Origin: Helicobacteraceae bacterium
Lineage (GTDB): Bacteria > Campylobacterota > Campylobacteria > Campylobacterales > Sulfurimonadaceae
Direction of reading: 5' to 3'
NCBI GenBank assembly: GCA_947498025.1
Contig: CANMJR010000013.1
Location: 1 to 64,000 of the forward strand
Length of the DNA: 64,000 nt
This document shows positions 1 to 8,434 of the stretch, in pieces. A program made the position numbers and the translations under genes. The notes under the pieces were generated by a model that saw only the letters and a list, made by a program, of their open reading frames with translations, did not search any database and had not been told where the DNA came from. Each line of letters begins with the position of its first letter. The first letter of the stretch is position 1.

Positions 1-881
1 AGCAAACAACAGCTGAAAATACAGCTGCAGAAGTAGCAGAAAATACGGTTGCTGAGAATACAGCTGATGAAGTTGCAGAAAACACTGTTGATGAAGATAC
101 AGTCGCAGAAACTCCTGAATCAACAGTTGATGAAGATACTGTTGATGCAGTTACTGAAGATACAAAAGATATCGTTAATATAGAAGCGGTGGCTGAAAAT
201 ACAACTGAGGAAGTTGTAAATGTAGCAGCTGTGGCAGAAGATACTGCACCTGAAGATACGGTTGATGCAGTAGCAGAGAATACTGTTGATGGCGTAGAAG
301 TGACTCCGGCAAGCGATGAACAAACTACTGATGAAGTGGTAAATACTCCGGCAAGTGACGAAGATACTGCAGCAGAAAATACCATTGATGCAGTTGATGA
401 AGATACAGACGCAGAAGATACTATTGATGCGGTTGCAGAAGATACAGACGCAGAAGATACTACCGATGCAGTTGACGAAGAGACAACGGACGAAGTAGTC
501 AATACAGAAGCAGCAGATGCAGTTGTTGAAAGTAATGGAAACACAGACTTAAATATTGACGGTGAAATTCAAATCGACTTTGGTGCAATAGAAGGAGCTG
601 ATGCTCAAGGTCTTGATGCAATTAATCTCGGAGACGGCGCTCAAAATATTGCAATATCTTTAGACGATGTGATGGCAACATCGGATGACACAAGTGGCAA
701 TATAGAAATCACAATTGAAGGAGATGCATCAGATACAGTGAGCCTAAGCAGTGAAGAATTTGTCTTAGGTGCAACAGATATTGCTGTTGATGATACGGCT
801 ACAACATATGATGTTTATTCAAGTGTTGATGAAACGGTTACCCTCAATATTGATACTCAGATACAAGTGGAACAACACTAA
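1..881 (+). CDS. Large acidic type I-secreted adhesin, C-terminal part (5' end outside window)
   Basis: The frame is open from the first bases, so the ORF-track start at 189 is only an internal ATG; 292 residues are visible. About 170 residues are made almost only of Ala, Asp, Glu, Thr and Val in short repeats; two neighbouring 13-residue units (DAVDEDTDAEDTI, DAVAEDTDAEDTT) are clear. The last ~110 residues change character and resemble the C-terminal end of large RTX/VCBS-type surface proteins: 'INLGDGAQNIAISLDDVM', then 'ITIEGDASDTVSL', a 'YDVYSS' element and a terminal 'LNIDTQIQV'. In that family this region is the uncleaved type I secretion signal. A LapB/LapC-type exporter lies 4-10 kb downstream on the other strand. 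I infer a secreted or surface-anchored adhesin; the N-terminal modules are unseen. Confidence 0.8.
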   Translation, partial: QTTAENTAAEVAENTVAENTADEVAENTVDEDTVAETPESTVDEDTVDAVTEDTKDIVNIEAVAENTTEEVVNVAAVAEDTAPEDTVDAVAENTVDGVEVTPASDEQTTDEVVNTPASDEDTAAENTIDAVDEDTDAEDTIDAVAEDTDAEDTTDAVDEETTDEVVNTEAADAVVESNGNTDLNIDGEIQIDFGAIEGADAQGLDAINLGDGAQNIAISLDDVMATSDDTSGNIEITIEGDASDTVSLSSEEFVLGATDIAVDDTATTYDVYSSVDETVTLNIDTQIQVEQH

Positions 882-899
882 GATCTCTTATAAACAAGT

Positions 900-926
900 C
901 AAGCCCTCTTCATTGTGGGGGGCTTG
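900..926 (+). terminator. Hairpin after adhesin gene
   Basis: CAAGCCC (900-906) pairs perfectly with GGGCTTG (920-926), 19 bases after the stop codon. The T-tract behind it is poor (caataatttctta), so it may be a weak or Rho-assisted terminator. Confidence 0.5.
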
Positions 927-950
927 CAATAATTTCTTATGTGCTTATGA

Positions 951-956
951 TACAAT
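951..956 (+). promoter_or_regulatory. -10-like box before ATP-grasp gene
   Basis: TACAAT preceded by 'tga', 47 bases before the ATG at 1003. Sigma-70 promoters in Campylobacterota often show only a -10 box, so this is a plausible but unproven promoter. Confidence 0.35.
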
Positions 957-1002
957 TCTCACAATCCATATCTATTGAAACAACGCTTTAATAAGGTTTA
1001 CA

Positions 1003-2109
1003 ATGAACAACAATATAAAAAAATCAATTATTTCACTTGATGTAATGCCAAGAGATGTTTATGATAAATTTACTAAATTTGGAAATTTAGCAAATATGAC
1101 ACCGGATGAGATTTGGAGTCATTACCCAAAAACAGGAACAGGCACTTTTAACCCAAATACTATGGTGAAAGAAACTTCTATTATTGAGCCATACTTGATG
1201 GTTCATTATCTTAAACAAAAAGGGATAGAAACCAGATTCTGGTACAACAATGCACTCTTCACCTTTAATGAAAAACTTTTTAGAATTGCTGCGGGCAAAG
1301 TAATAGAAGTAGATATTACTAATCTCTATTTTATATCTTTTAGAGAATCTTTCGCTCACCCTTTTTATAAGATTTTAGAAATAGTTTTAGAAAAAAATGG
1401 TGGCAAACTCGTAAAGCCAAATATGCTCACCATGGCAAATACGGGATGCATGAATAAGCTTTATGCCCTAGCAGAACTCTATCACAGAAGAGAAGAGCTT
1501 TTTGGTGATGTAATCATCCCATTTAATATTACAGCTAGAGATTATCCCGCATTAATTGAGTTTATGAAAGAGAACATGGGTGACAAGGTTGTGTTTAAAA
1601 TAGATTGTGTTCAGGAGGGGCAGGGCGTTATATTTAAAGATTTATCCAAAGAGAACCAACTCGAATCAATTGCAAAAATTTTAAATGCTCATAAAGTAAA
1701 AGGCAAAGAAGTTTTTATAACTGCTGCCGTAGAGATTCTCAATGAGTATAGATGTTATTTTACCAATCATGGTCGTACAAAAACTGTATTTTCAATAAAA
1801 CAGCGTGTAAATAGCGATGAGATAAATGTGTATGAAAGAGATAACATACATATATATAAAAACATATCTGTTAAATGGCTGGAAGTTAAAACAGATTCTA
1901 AAGTATTTTCAGATGCTTCAAAAATAGCAAAATCGATTATGAAAGATATGAGTTACGACACAGGTTGTTTGGAATTTGCACACACAAAAGATGGAAAAAT
2001 AGTATTTTTTGAAGTAAACCAAATGGCCGGACCCCTCCCTTTTGATGGCGAAGACACTACAAACATGACACGCTATTACCATTCGATGTTTGACAAAATG
2101 ATGAATTAG
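1003..2109 (+). CDS. ATP-grasp domain protein (glutathione synthetase/RimK-like fold), substrate unknown
   Basis: 368 residues, no signal peptide. The C-terminal half reads as an ATP-grasp fold: a Lys-bearing strand 'VVFKIDCVQEGQGV' (about residues 193-206), 'AAVEILNEYRCYF' in the hinge region, and the metal-binding 'GCLEFAHTKDGKIVFFEVNQ' (acidic and Asn residues) near 330-345. The N-terminal ~150 residues are not recognisable. ATP-grasp enzymes ligate a carboxylate to an amine or thiol through an acyl-phosphate, but I cannot name the substrate. The next gene, 24 bases downstream on the same strand, is a predicted HD/kinase protein and probably co-transcribed. Confidence 0.7.
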   Translation: MNNNIKKSIISLDVMPRDVYDKFTKFGNLANMTPDEIWSHYPKTGTGTFNPNTMVKETSIIEPYLMVHYLKQKGIETRFWYNNALFTFNEKLFRIAAGKVIEVDITNLYFISFRESFAHPFYKILEIVLEKNGGKLVKPNMLTMANTGCMNKLYALAELYHRREELFGDVIIPFNITARDYPALIEFMKENMGDKVVFKIDCVQEGQGVIFKDLSKENQLESIAKILNAHKVKGKEVFITAAVEILNEYRCYFTNHGRTKTVFSIKQRVNSDEINVYERDNIHIYKNISVKWLEVKTDSKVFSDASKIAKSIMKDMSYDTGCLEFAHTKDGKIVFFEVNQMAGPLPFDGEDTTNMTRYYHSMFDKMMN

Positions 2110-2133
2110 AACTGTTTCGTAAAAGGATAACAG

Positions 2134-3222
2134 TTGCAGATATTAAAATGGTTTATTCAAAAATTTCCAGAGTATGTAAAGCAAATGAGAGAGTGTAGTT
2201 ACCATTATGATTACACTCATTTAAATCTTCATCATATAGAGGGCGATATTTGGAGTCATACTGTTTTGGCTTACAATAATGCCATAAAATCAAATGCTTC
2301 AGAGCCTCTGAAATGGGCAATACTTCTTCATGATATAGGTAGAATTTTTACAAGACGCGAAAACAGCAAAGAGTCCGAAGTGAGTTTTGGTGAGTTTGAG
2401 GGCATCTCTTGTTTTGTAGCATTAGAAATTTTAAACAAAAGCGATTTATCCGCAAACAAAATAAGCAGAATTCTAAAAATAATATCGTATCAATATACCG
2501 TTATTGACCATATTAAATATGACAAACCCTCTTTTAATGAACTTCTTGAAAAATTTAAGTATGAAAAAGAGTTGTTGAGCGATTTATCGTACTATGTGGA
2601 GTATGATCTCTTTGGAAGAATAGTGGATGAAAGTAGAGTTGAACTCTATGACTACAAAAGAGTAGAAGCTCTACAAAAACATGGTAAAAATGCAGATAAT
2701 TTTAAAAAAGCAAAATCATTAAAACAAAACACACTCTATCTTTTAGTAGGTCCTCCATGCTCCAGAAAAAGCAGCTGGATAGCAGAACAAACTGGAGATT
2801 TCATCGTAGTAAATCGTGATAGCTGTGTCGAGGAAATAGGCAAAAAATATGGAAAAAACAGTTATAACGAAGCCTATGATTTAATGAACGAAAATGAAGA
2901 GATTAAAAAAGAGATAGATGCACTGGAAAAAGAGAGAGAAAATTTTGCGAAAAATTCTCAAAAGAGAGACATTATAATCGACAATCCAAATTTAAGCCTT
3001 AAAAACAGAAAAGAGCAGATTGAAGCATTCTCAAAAACACATAAAATAGAAGTTTTACTCTTCTTAACACCCTTTGATGAATTGGTTGCATGTAACAAAA
3101 AAAGAGAAGAGAATATAAACAAATCCGTTTCTCAAAATGGTCTTATAAACAAATTAGAAACATTTACCTATCCTCTGTTAAATGAAGGAATTAATGAAAT
3201 CTTAATAAAGTTCAATGATTGA
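2134..3222 (+). CDS. HD-domain phosphohydrolase fused to a polynucleotide-kinase-like P-loop domain
   Basis: 362 residues from a TTG start preceded by 'aaaggataacag'. The N-terminal part carries an HD signature: 'WSHTVLAYNN' near residue 40 and 'ILLHDIGRIF' near 65. The C-terminal part (from ~205) resembles T4-PNK/AAA_33 kinases: 'LLVGPPCSRKSSW' as P-loop, 'VVNRDSC' matching the catalytic Asp region, and 'IIIDNPNLSLKNR' matching the family's 'IDNTN' element. The P-loop is odd: the glycine normally before Lys is Arg (SRKSS rather than SGKST). Known HD-PNK proteins process RNA or nucleotide ends; the role here is inference. It overlaps the convergent protease gene by 21 bases. Confidence 0.65.
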   Translation: MQILKWFIQKFPEYVKQMRECSYHYDYTHLNLHHIEGDIWSHTVLAYNNAIKSNASEPLKWAILLHDIGRIFTRRENSKESEVSFGEFEGISCFVALEILNKSDLSANKISRILKIISYQYTVIDHIKYDKPSFNELLEKFKYEKELLSDLSYYVEYDLFGRIVDESRVELYDYKRVEALQKHGKNADNFKKAKSLKQNTLYLLVGPPCSRKSSWIAEQTGDFIVVNRDSCVEEIGKKYGKNSYNEAYDLMNENEEIKKEIDALEKERENFAKNSQKRDIIIDNPNLSLKNRKEQIEAFSKTHKIEVLLFLTPFDELVACNKKREENINKSVSQNGLINKLETFTYPLLNEGINEILIKFND

Positions 3223-4212
3223 GTCAATAAAACTTTGATCAATGCTTTTTTCTTCAGATATATATTTTGCCACATGTGGATAGATTTTTTTTGCAAAAGC
3301 ATCATACTCTTGATTGTTATACCATTTGCCGTTTGAGTGCAATCCACCGCTTACTTTATAAAATGCCCAACCTGCTCCTATGGCAGTAGCAGTTGATTCA
3401 TTGAAAATATTTTTTACTTTCCCAGTTGATGCATGTTTACTGTTTTTAAAATAACTCGTTATCTGTTCTTTGTTTTTATCATAAATCGTATGAGCAATTT
3501 CATGAAAAATAGTAGCGCTTAACAGCCAAGCTATATTTGATTTTGGTTTATTGACTAAGACTCCTATGGATTCTACATCTCCAAGCATAAAAGCGAGCGT
3601 TTTGTCTCCGTCCGGAATCGGATAGAGTACCAAGTATATTTTATCGATATTATTTTTTTTGACGCCATAAAAATGAGCAGCTTTTACGATTAGCTGATCA
3701 TAATCGGCACTCTCCATGGCTTTTTTTATCTCTTGGCTCTTAAGTTTTAATTTCTGCTCATTTGAGTTCCAAATTAACTCCTCATAAATAGGCAAAAAAT
3801 ATTTAAGCATTTCAAAATAGGTATATGTACTGTTATCATCCACGCTATTTTTATAAGAAATTGAAATCTTTTTCAATTCATCCAAATTTTCAGCTACTAC
3901 ACTTTCTATTTTTATCATATTGTAAAAATTGATATTTTTTTTGTATTCATATACTCTTTTAGTTTTTATAGAATCGTAACTTTTAGTAAGTTCAAATAAT
4001 TTTTCTTGTGAAAGTTTATTGTTGCCATATTTTTGATTGTAGATATTTTGAAAAGATTTTAAAGAGTAGGGGGTTTTCATAATTGATTCGCCAAAACTGA
4101 TTAAACCATGCAATTTACTGATTTTAATCTCTACATACTCACTTGCGGATAGGTTAAAAAATTGTAAAAGAAATAGAAATAAAAAAATTATTTTTTTCAA
4201 ACTACTACTCAT
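3202..4212 (-). CDS. Secreted zinc metalloprotease-like protein (HExxH)
   Basis: 336 residues with an N-terminal signal peptide ('KKIIFLFLFLLQFFNLSAS'). 'ATIFHEIAHTIYD' at about residues 234-246 contains the HExxH zinc motif, and a later 'NESTATAIGAGW' could supply the third ligand Glu, as in gluzincins. I cannot place it in a named peptidase family. It sits between the HD-kinase gene (tail-to-tail, overlapping ends) and the type I secretion operon, reading in the same direction as that operon. A periplasmic or extracellular peptidase acting on envelope or adhesin substrates is possible, but unlike LapG it has no Cys-His-Asp signature. Confidence 0.6.
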   Translation of the reverse strand: MSSSLKKIIFLFLFLLQFFNLSASEYVEIKISKLHGLISFGESIMKTPYSLKSFQNIYNQKYGNNKLSQEKLFELTKSYDSIKTKRVYEYKKNINFYNMIKIESVVAENLDELKKISISYKNSVDDNSTYTYFEMLKYFLPIYEELIWNSNEQKLKLKSQEIKKAMESADYDQLIVKAAHFYGVKKNNIDKIYLVLYPIPDGDKTLAFMLGDVESIGVLVNKPKSNIAWLLSATIFHEIAHTIYDKNKEQITSYFKNSKHASTGKVKNIFNESTATAIGAGWAFYKVSGGLHSNGKWYNNQEYDAFAKKIYPHVAKYISEEKSIDQSFIDSIIELY

Positions 4213-4285
4213 AGTTCACAAATAAGATTTTAGAAATTAATGACTTATGCATACTATCATTTCTTGTAGCTTCAAAGTAATATGA

Positions 4286-4891
4286 TTATTTTAACAAAAG
4301 TACGAGTGACACTCTGTCGTTAACATGCAGCTTTGAAAAAATTGAGCCAACATGTGCTTTTACTGTTCTTGTAGTTATCTCAAGCGCCGAGGCAATTGCA
4401 TCGTTTGTGTAGCCTCCGAGAATCAGTTTTACAACTTCAATCTCTTTTGCAGTAAGTCTGTTGTTTAGGAGAGATTCTGACTCCTCTTTTAAGGGTTCAT
4501 CTTTTGAAATTTTAGAGAGAGCGGCTGTCAGTTCAGGGTAGGTCCATATTTTGTCATCCAAAATCGTTTGAAGCATCTGTATAAAGTGAACTGTGAGCAT
4601 TCTTGCATTTCCATAAGCCTTTACATTATGGGCAATAAGCATCTTCCCCGTTGCAATTTCAGGTTCTCTTTCCAAAATAATCATATTTTTTGGTACAGAG
4701 TTTGACGTAATCATTTTATTAATATCACCGGCAACACTATCGTAGTCGGCTATTAAAATGTAATCTGACAGCTCTGCTAGTACATTTTTTAGGGAGACTA
4801 AATCATAGCAGGTGATAGAGTGCTCTATATCATGTTTTACTCTCCACTCCTTAACTATCTCCATGTTCGCACTAAAAAATATAATTTCCAT
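4286..4891 (-). CDS. LuxR-family transcriptional regulator with receiver-like N-terminus
   Basis: The C-terminal ~60 residues are a LuxR/FixJ HTH: 'LTAKEIEVVKLILGGYTNDA' and 'ITTRTVKAHVGSIFSKLHV'. The N-terminal ~120 residues look like a divergent CheY-like domain with one candidate acceptor region 'YILIADYDS'; the usual N-terminal acidic pair is not seen. I use the ATG at 4891 (MEIIFF..) rather than the track start 4912 because GGAG lies 8 bases upstream of it and it falls directly after the stop of the upstream adaptor gene. That makes it the last gene of the type I secretion operon. CsgD/VpsT-like control of adhesin export is inference. Confidence 0.75.
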   Translation of the reverse strand: MEIIFFSANMEIVKEWRVKHDIEHSITCYDLVSLKNVLAELSDYILIADYDSVAGDINKMITSNSVPKNMIILEREPEIATGKMLIAHNVKAYGNARMLTVHFIQMLQTILDDKIWTYPELTAALSKISKDEPLKEESESLLNNRLTAKEIEVVKLILGGYTNDAIASALEITTRTVKAHVGSIFSKLHVNDRVSLVLLLK

Positions 4892-4892
4892 G

Positions 4893-6239
4893 TTATTTCT
4901 CCGTAAAGACATACTGCTTTGTTTTTAAGATAGGTTTTAGAATATACTGCATTACCGTTTTCTTGCCCGTAACTATATCAACACTCACCTGCATTCCTGG
5001 GATGATTTTAAGTGGCTTGTCCTCTGTGCCTAAATAACTTTTATCTGTCACAACATGTATAAGATAAAAGGTTTCCTCTTTTTTATCTGTAATAGTGTCC
5101 GGTGAAATAGATTCAACTCTTCCGGTAAGACCGCCATGAATATTAAAAGGGTAGGCCGAAACTTTTACCATAGCCTCTGCATCCGGATGGATAAATGCTA
5201 TGTCAGCGGGCTTTATTTTTATCTCTAAATAGAGTTTTTTACTAGAGGGAACAACCTCTACTAAGTCAGCACCGGGTTTGATGACACCGCCGACGGTATT
5301 TACATAAAGTTTTTGAATAATGCCTGAAACAGGCGACTTAACAACCGTTCTGTCAACTTGGTCGCTTAACTCCACCTGCTGAGTGCCAGTTCTTCCTAGT
5401 TCTGCTGTTACTTTGTTTAACTCCTCTTTAGCAGTGCTTATAAAGAGTTGTTTTGCTGCACTTCTATTGCCTTTGAACTCTTCTACTAGGGATGCTAAAC
5501 GAGGTAAAGAGAGTTTTGCAGCCTCAATATCATTTTCAATTGCACTCGCCTCTCTTTTGAGCTTTAAGAAGTCAACTTTTGATTTTACGCCCTGTGTTAC
5601 CATGGGTTCCGTCATGGCTATCTCTTCTGTTACAAACTCCAGAGATTTTTGTAGTGATGATATTCTGGCTCTTGCTTCTGTTAGTGCCTGTTTTTTTTGA
5701 CTTATCTGCTCCACAATTGAACCGTCTTTCGCTTCAAACTCAAGTTTATTTGAATCATAAAGCTTTTTTGCAAGGGAGAGTTGTTCGTTTAGCTCTTGGC
5801 TATCCGTTGGAACTATTACAAATTGAATATCATTTGCCTCTGCCTCAAGTCTCTGTCTTTGTGCTTCTAGCTCTTCATACTTCATCTGATTTGTAAGAGA
5901 GGTTGACACAGATTTAGCATTGCTGATTTTTAATATATCCTGCCCCGCTTCAACTCTTTCTCCTTCGTTTACAAGGATTGCTTCAACTATTCCACCCTCA
6001 AGGTTCTGAATAACTTGGTTTTTTCCATAGGGAACGACCTCTCCGTCCCCCTTTGTAATCTCATCAATCTCTGCAAAAGATGCCCATATAATAGATACAA
6101 AAATAGTAATAAGCCAAATTTTTATAACTCTGCTTGTTTTAGAAGGGGTAACTTGCAAAATAGCCGCACTTAGGCTATTCATAAATTCATAGTCTTTTTC
6201 AGTATATTCTAATGGTTTTGGTTTGTCAACTTTCTTCAA
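4893..6239 (-). CDS. lapC: Type I secretion membrane-fusion adaptor, HlyD/LapC family
   Basis: 448 residues. One N-terminal membrane helix ('IWLITIFVSIIWASF', near 43-57), then the biotinyl-lipoyl-like half 'GDGEVVPYGKNQVIQNLEGG', a long coiled-coil hairpin (about 110-270), the second lipoyl half 'VVKSPVSGIIQKLYVNTVGG' and a C-terminal beta-barrel with 'IIPGMQVSVDIVTGKKTV', a HlyD-family hallmark. It would bridge the inner-membrane ABC transporter to the TolC-type channel. Its start overlaps the end of the ABC transporter gene by 14 bases, showing translational coupling. Confidence 0.92.
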   Translation of the reverse strand: MKKVDKPKPLEYTEKDYEFMNSLSAAILQVTPSKTSRVIKIWLITIFVSIIWASFAEIDEITKGDGEVVPYGKNQVIQNLEGGIVEAILVNEGERVEAGQDILKISNAKSVSTSLTNQMKYEELEAQRQRLEAEANDIQFVIVPTDSQELNEQLSLAKKLYDSNKLEFEAKDGSIVEQISQKKQALTEARARISSLQKSLEFVTEEIAMTEPMVTQGVKSKVDFLKLKREASAIENDIEAAKLSLPRLASLVEEFKGNRSAAKQLFISTAKEELNKVTAELGRTGTQQVELSDQVDRTVVKSPVSGIIQKLYVNTVGGVIKPGADLVEVVPSSKKLYLEIKIKPADIAFIHPDAEAMVKVSAYPFNIHGGLTGRVESISPDTITDKKEETFYLIHVVTDKSYLGTEDKPLKIIPGMQVSVDIVTGKKTVMQYILKPILKTKQYVFTEK

Positions 6240-8397
6240 TTTTTTTGCCGCCGCTTTGTAATTTTTTGAGTGCTATATCTTTTTGAGCATCAATGAAAAC
6301 TTTTCCTTCATTCATAACTATGATTCTTGTGACAATTTTTAGCAGATTCATTTTTTGCGTTACTAATAGAGCAGTTTTTCCTTTCAAATTTTCACCCAAG
6401 CTGTCAATAAGTCTAGACTCCGATAACTGATCCATGGCATTGCTAGGCTCATCCATGAGCATAATAGGAGAGTCAAGTAAAAATGCACGAGCAATCCCGA
6501 TACTCTGTTTCTGACCGCCGGATAATCCCTGTCCTCTCTCGCCTATCGGCATTTCATACCCTTTGGGATGTTTTTTTACAAACTCAGAGGTTCCGCTGAT
6601 AATGGATGCTCTTAGCATGTCACTATCAGAACAGTGTGAAGCACGGTAGGTAATATTATCTTTCACAGTTCCGCGAAAGAGCATAATGTCTTGAGAAACA
6701 TAACCGATATTTTTTCGAAGATCCGCAGGGTCGATTTGGTTGATATCTATGCCATCTATTAAAATTTGTCCTGAGTCCGGCTCATAAAGTCCTAGAATAA
6801 GCTTTTGAATCGTACTCTTTCCTGAGCCGATGCGACCGATTATCGCTACATGCTCTCCCGGCTCTATCGTGAACGAGACATTTTTTAGTATCTGAAACCC
6901 TGTTTTTGGGTATGCAAATGTTACATCTATAAACTCGATTCTGCCGCTGAAATCCGGTCTTTTTACAAATTTTTTGCCGGCAGGTCTCTCGCTCGGTTGA
7001 GATAATATGTCGTTTATAGCGGAATAGGATGCTTTTGTGTTCTCATAATTGGTAAGTATTCCGGCAACTTGTCCCATAGGTCCAAGCACCCTCCCTGTTA
7101 AAATATTAATAGCTATTAAAGCACCCATAGAAAGCTCAAAGGCTTGAATGAGATAAACCCCATAAACTATTATCATAACTGTGTTTAATTGAATCAAAAA
7201 TTGAGTAATTGTCGGAATAGAAACGGATAACAGGCGAGTGGACATGCTTTTTGTAGCTATTTCACCGGTTGACTCTTCCCATTTCCACTGCGCCTGGTTG
7301 AGAGTACCAAGAGTTTTGAGTGTTTCAATATTGTTGAGTGTTTCAATTAAAATAGAACTTTTTATAGCACTTGCTTCTTTCGTATTGTCTATGCTGGCTC
7401 TTAATGGCTTTTTTATAAATATTGCGTAACCTATAATTAAAAACATAGTTACTAAAGGAATAGCAACTATCGAGCCACCGATATACCAAATAATAACTAA
7501 GAATATAACTGCGAATGGAAGGTCAATTATAGCGGCCATTGTAGCATTTGTTAAAAAGCTTCTTATATTATCAAAATCTCTTAAGTGATTAGAAAATGCA
7601 CCTACGGATGTTGGAATGTGTGACATTTTTAAGTCAAGTACTTTTTCAAAAATAATGGATGCCATGATAACATCACTCTTTTTTGCGGCACTCTCTAGTA
7701 AGTTGGTTCTTGTAAATTTTAAAAATGTATCAATAATATAGATAATAATAATACCGATTGAAAATACCCAAAGTGTTTCTATCGCATTATTTGGAACAAC
7801 CCTGTCGTAAATATTCATAGTAAAGAGAGGAGAAGCAACAATAAAAAGGTTTATTAGGAGAGATGCATATAAAACATCTTTATAAATGCCCAATGACAAT
7901 TTTAGAGTACTCCAAAACCAATGTTTCTGGTCTAAATGAAGAGATCTTGTGTTGTCATCTACATGTTCAAAAGCTTTTTTTATCATAAAGCCAAAGCCGA
8001 TATACTCATCTTTTAGTATATCTATATCAACCCACTGTTCAACAGCATCTTCAGTCGGCATGATTATTTTAGCTTCTTGCCCATCATCACTAAATCTATC
8101 GAGAATGCATGAGCCTTGATTGGAGAGTAGAATTATCATAGGGAGTTGGAGCGGAGAGATTTGTTCAAGAGGTCTTCTTAAGATGCTCGATTTTAGTCCG
8201 GCTCTTTCAGCTGCACGAGAGAAGAGACCTTTTGCATTATTTATTGAAAATAGCTCAGGCGTTTCTCTTCCCACCTCTATAGGTAACCCCGCAGTTAAAG
8301 CCTCTGCGGAGAATGGTTTATGATAAAGTTTTGTAAATAGAACCAAGCAGTCAAGCAAGGAGTCTATTTTCAAATTATCAACTCTTGTTACAAACAT
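6226..8397 (-). CDS. lapB: Type I secretion ABC transporter with C39-like domain (LapB/RtxB type)
   Basis: 723 residues. The first ~130 residues form a C39 peptidase-like domain without the catalytic cysteine, as in exporters of uncleaved RTX and adhesin substrates. Membrane helices occupy about 165-430. The nucleotide-binding domain has Walker A 'IIGRIGSGKST', signature 'LSGGQKQSIGIARA' and Walker B 'PIMLMDEPSNAMD'. Length and domain order match the LapB family. It is the ATP-driven inner-membrane motor of the secretion system and overlaps the adaptor gene. The likely cargo is the adhesin ending at 881. Confidence 0.93.
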   Translation of the reverse strand: MFVTRVDNLKIDSLLDCLVLFTKLYHKPFSAEALTAGLPIEVGRETPELFSINNAKGLFSRAAERAGLKSSILRRPLEQISPLQLPMIILLSNQGSCILDRFSDDGQEAKIIMPTEDAVEQWVDIDILKDEYIGFGFMIKKAFEHVDDNTRSLHLDQKHWFWSTLKLSLGIYKDVLYASLLINLFIVASPLFTMNIYDRVVPNNAIETLWVFSIGIIIIYIIDTFLKFTRTNLLESAAKKSDVIMASIIFEKVLDLKMSHIPTSVGAFSNHLRDFDNIRSFLTNATMAAIIDLPFAVIFLVIIWYIGGSIVAIPLVTMFLIIGYAIFIKKPLRASIDNTKEASAIKSSILIETLNNIETLKTLGTLNQAQWKWEESTGEIATKSMSTRLLSVSIPTITQFLIQLNTVMIIVYGVYLIQAFELSMGALIAINILTGRVLGPMGQVAGILTNYENTKASYSAINDILSQPSERPAGKKFVKRPDFSGRIEFIDVTFAYPKTGFQILKNVSFTIEPGEHVAIIGRIGSGKSTIQKLILGLYEPDSGQILIDGIDINQIDPADLRKNIGYVSQDIMLFRGTVKDNITYRASHCSDSDMLRASIISGTSEFVKKHPKGYEMPIGERGQGLSGGQKQSIGIARAFLLDSPIMLMDEPSNAMDQLSESRLIDSLGENLKGKTALLVTQKMNLLKIVTRIIVMNEGKVFIDAQKDIALKKLQSGGKKIEES

Positions 8398-8434
8398 ATC
8401 TTACCTCTAATATTTTACTTTTTATACAAATCAT

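Noticed and set aside
769-978. 69-residue ORF at the end of the adhesin
   Set aside because: Runs out of frame over the conserved C-terminal adhesin domain and through the terminator hairpin.
5383-5896. Plus-strand ORFs of 105 residues over the HlyD gene
   Set aside because: Both overlap the coding strand of lapC and lack plausible starts or motifs.
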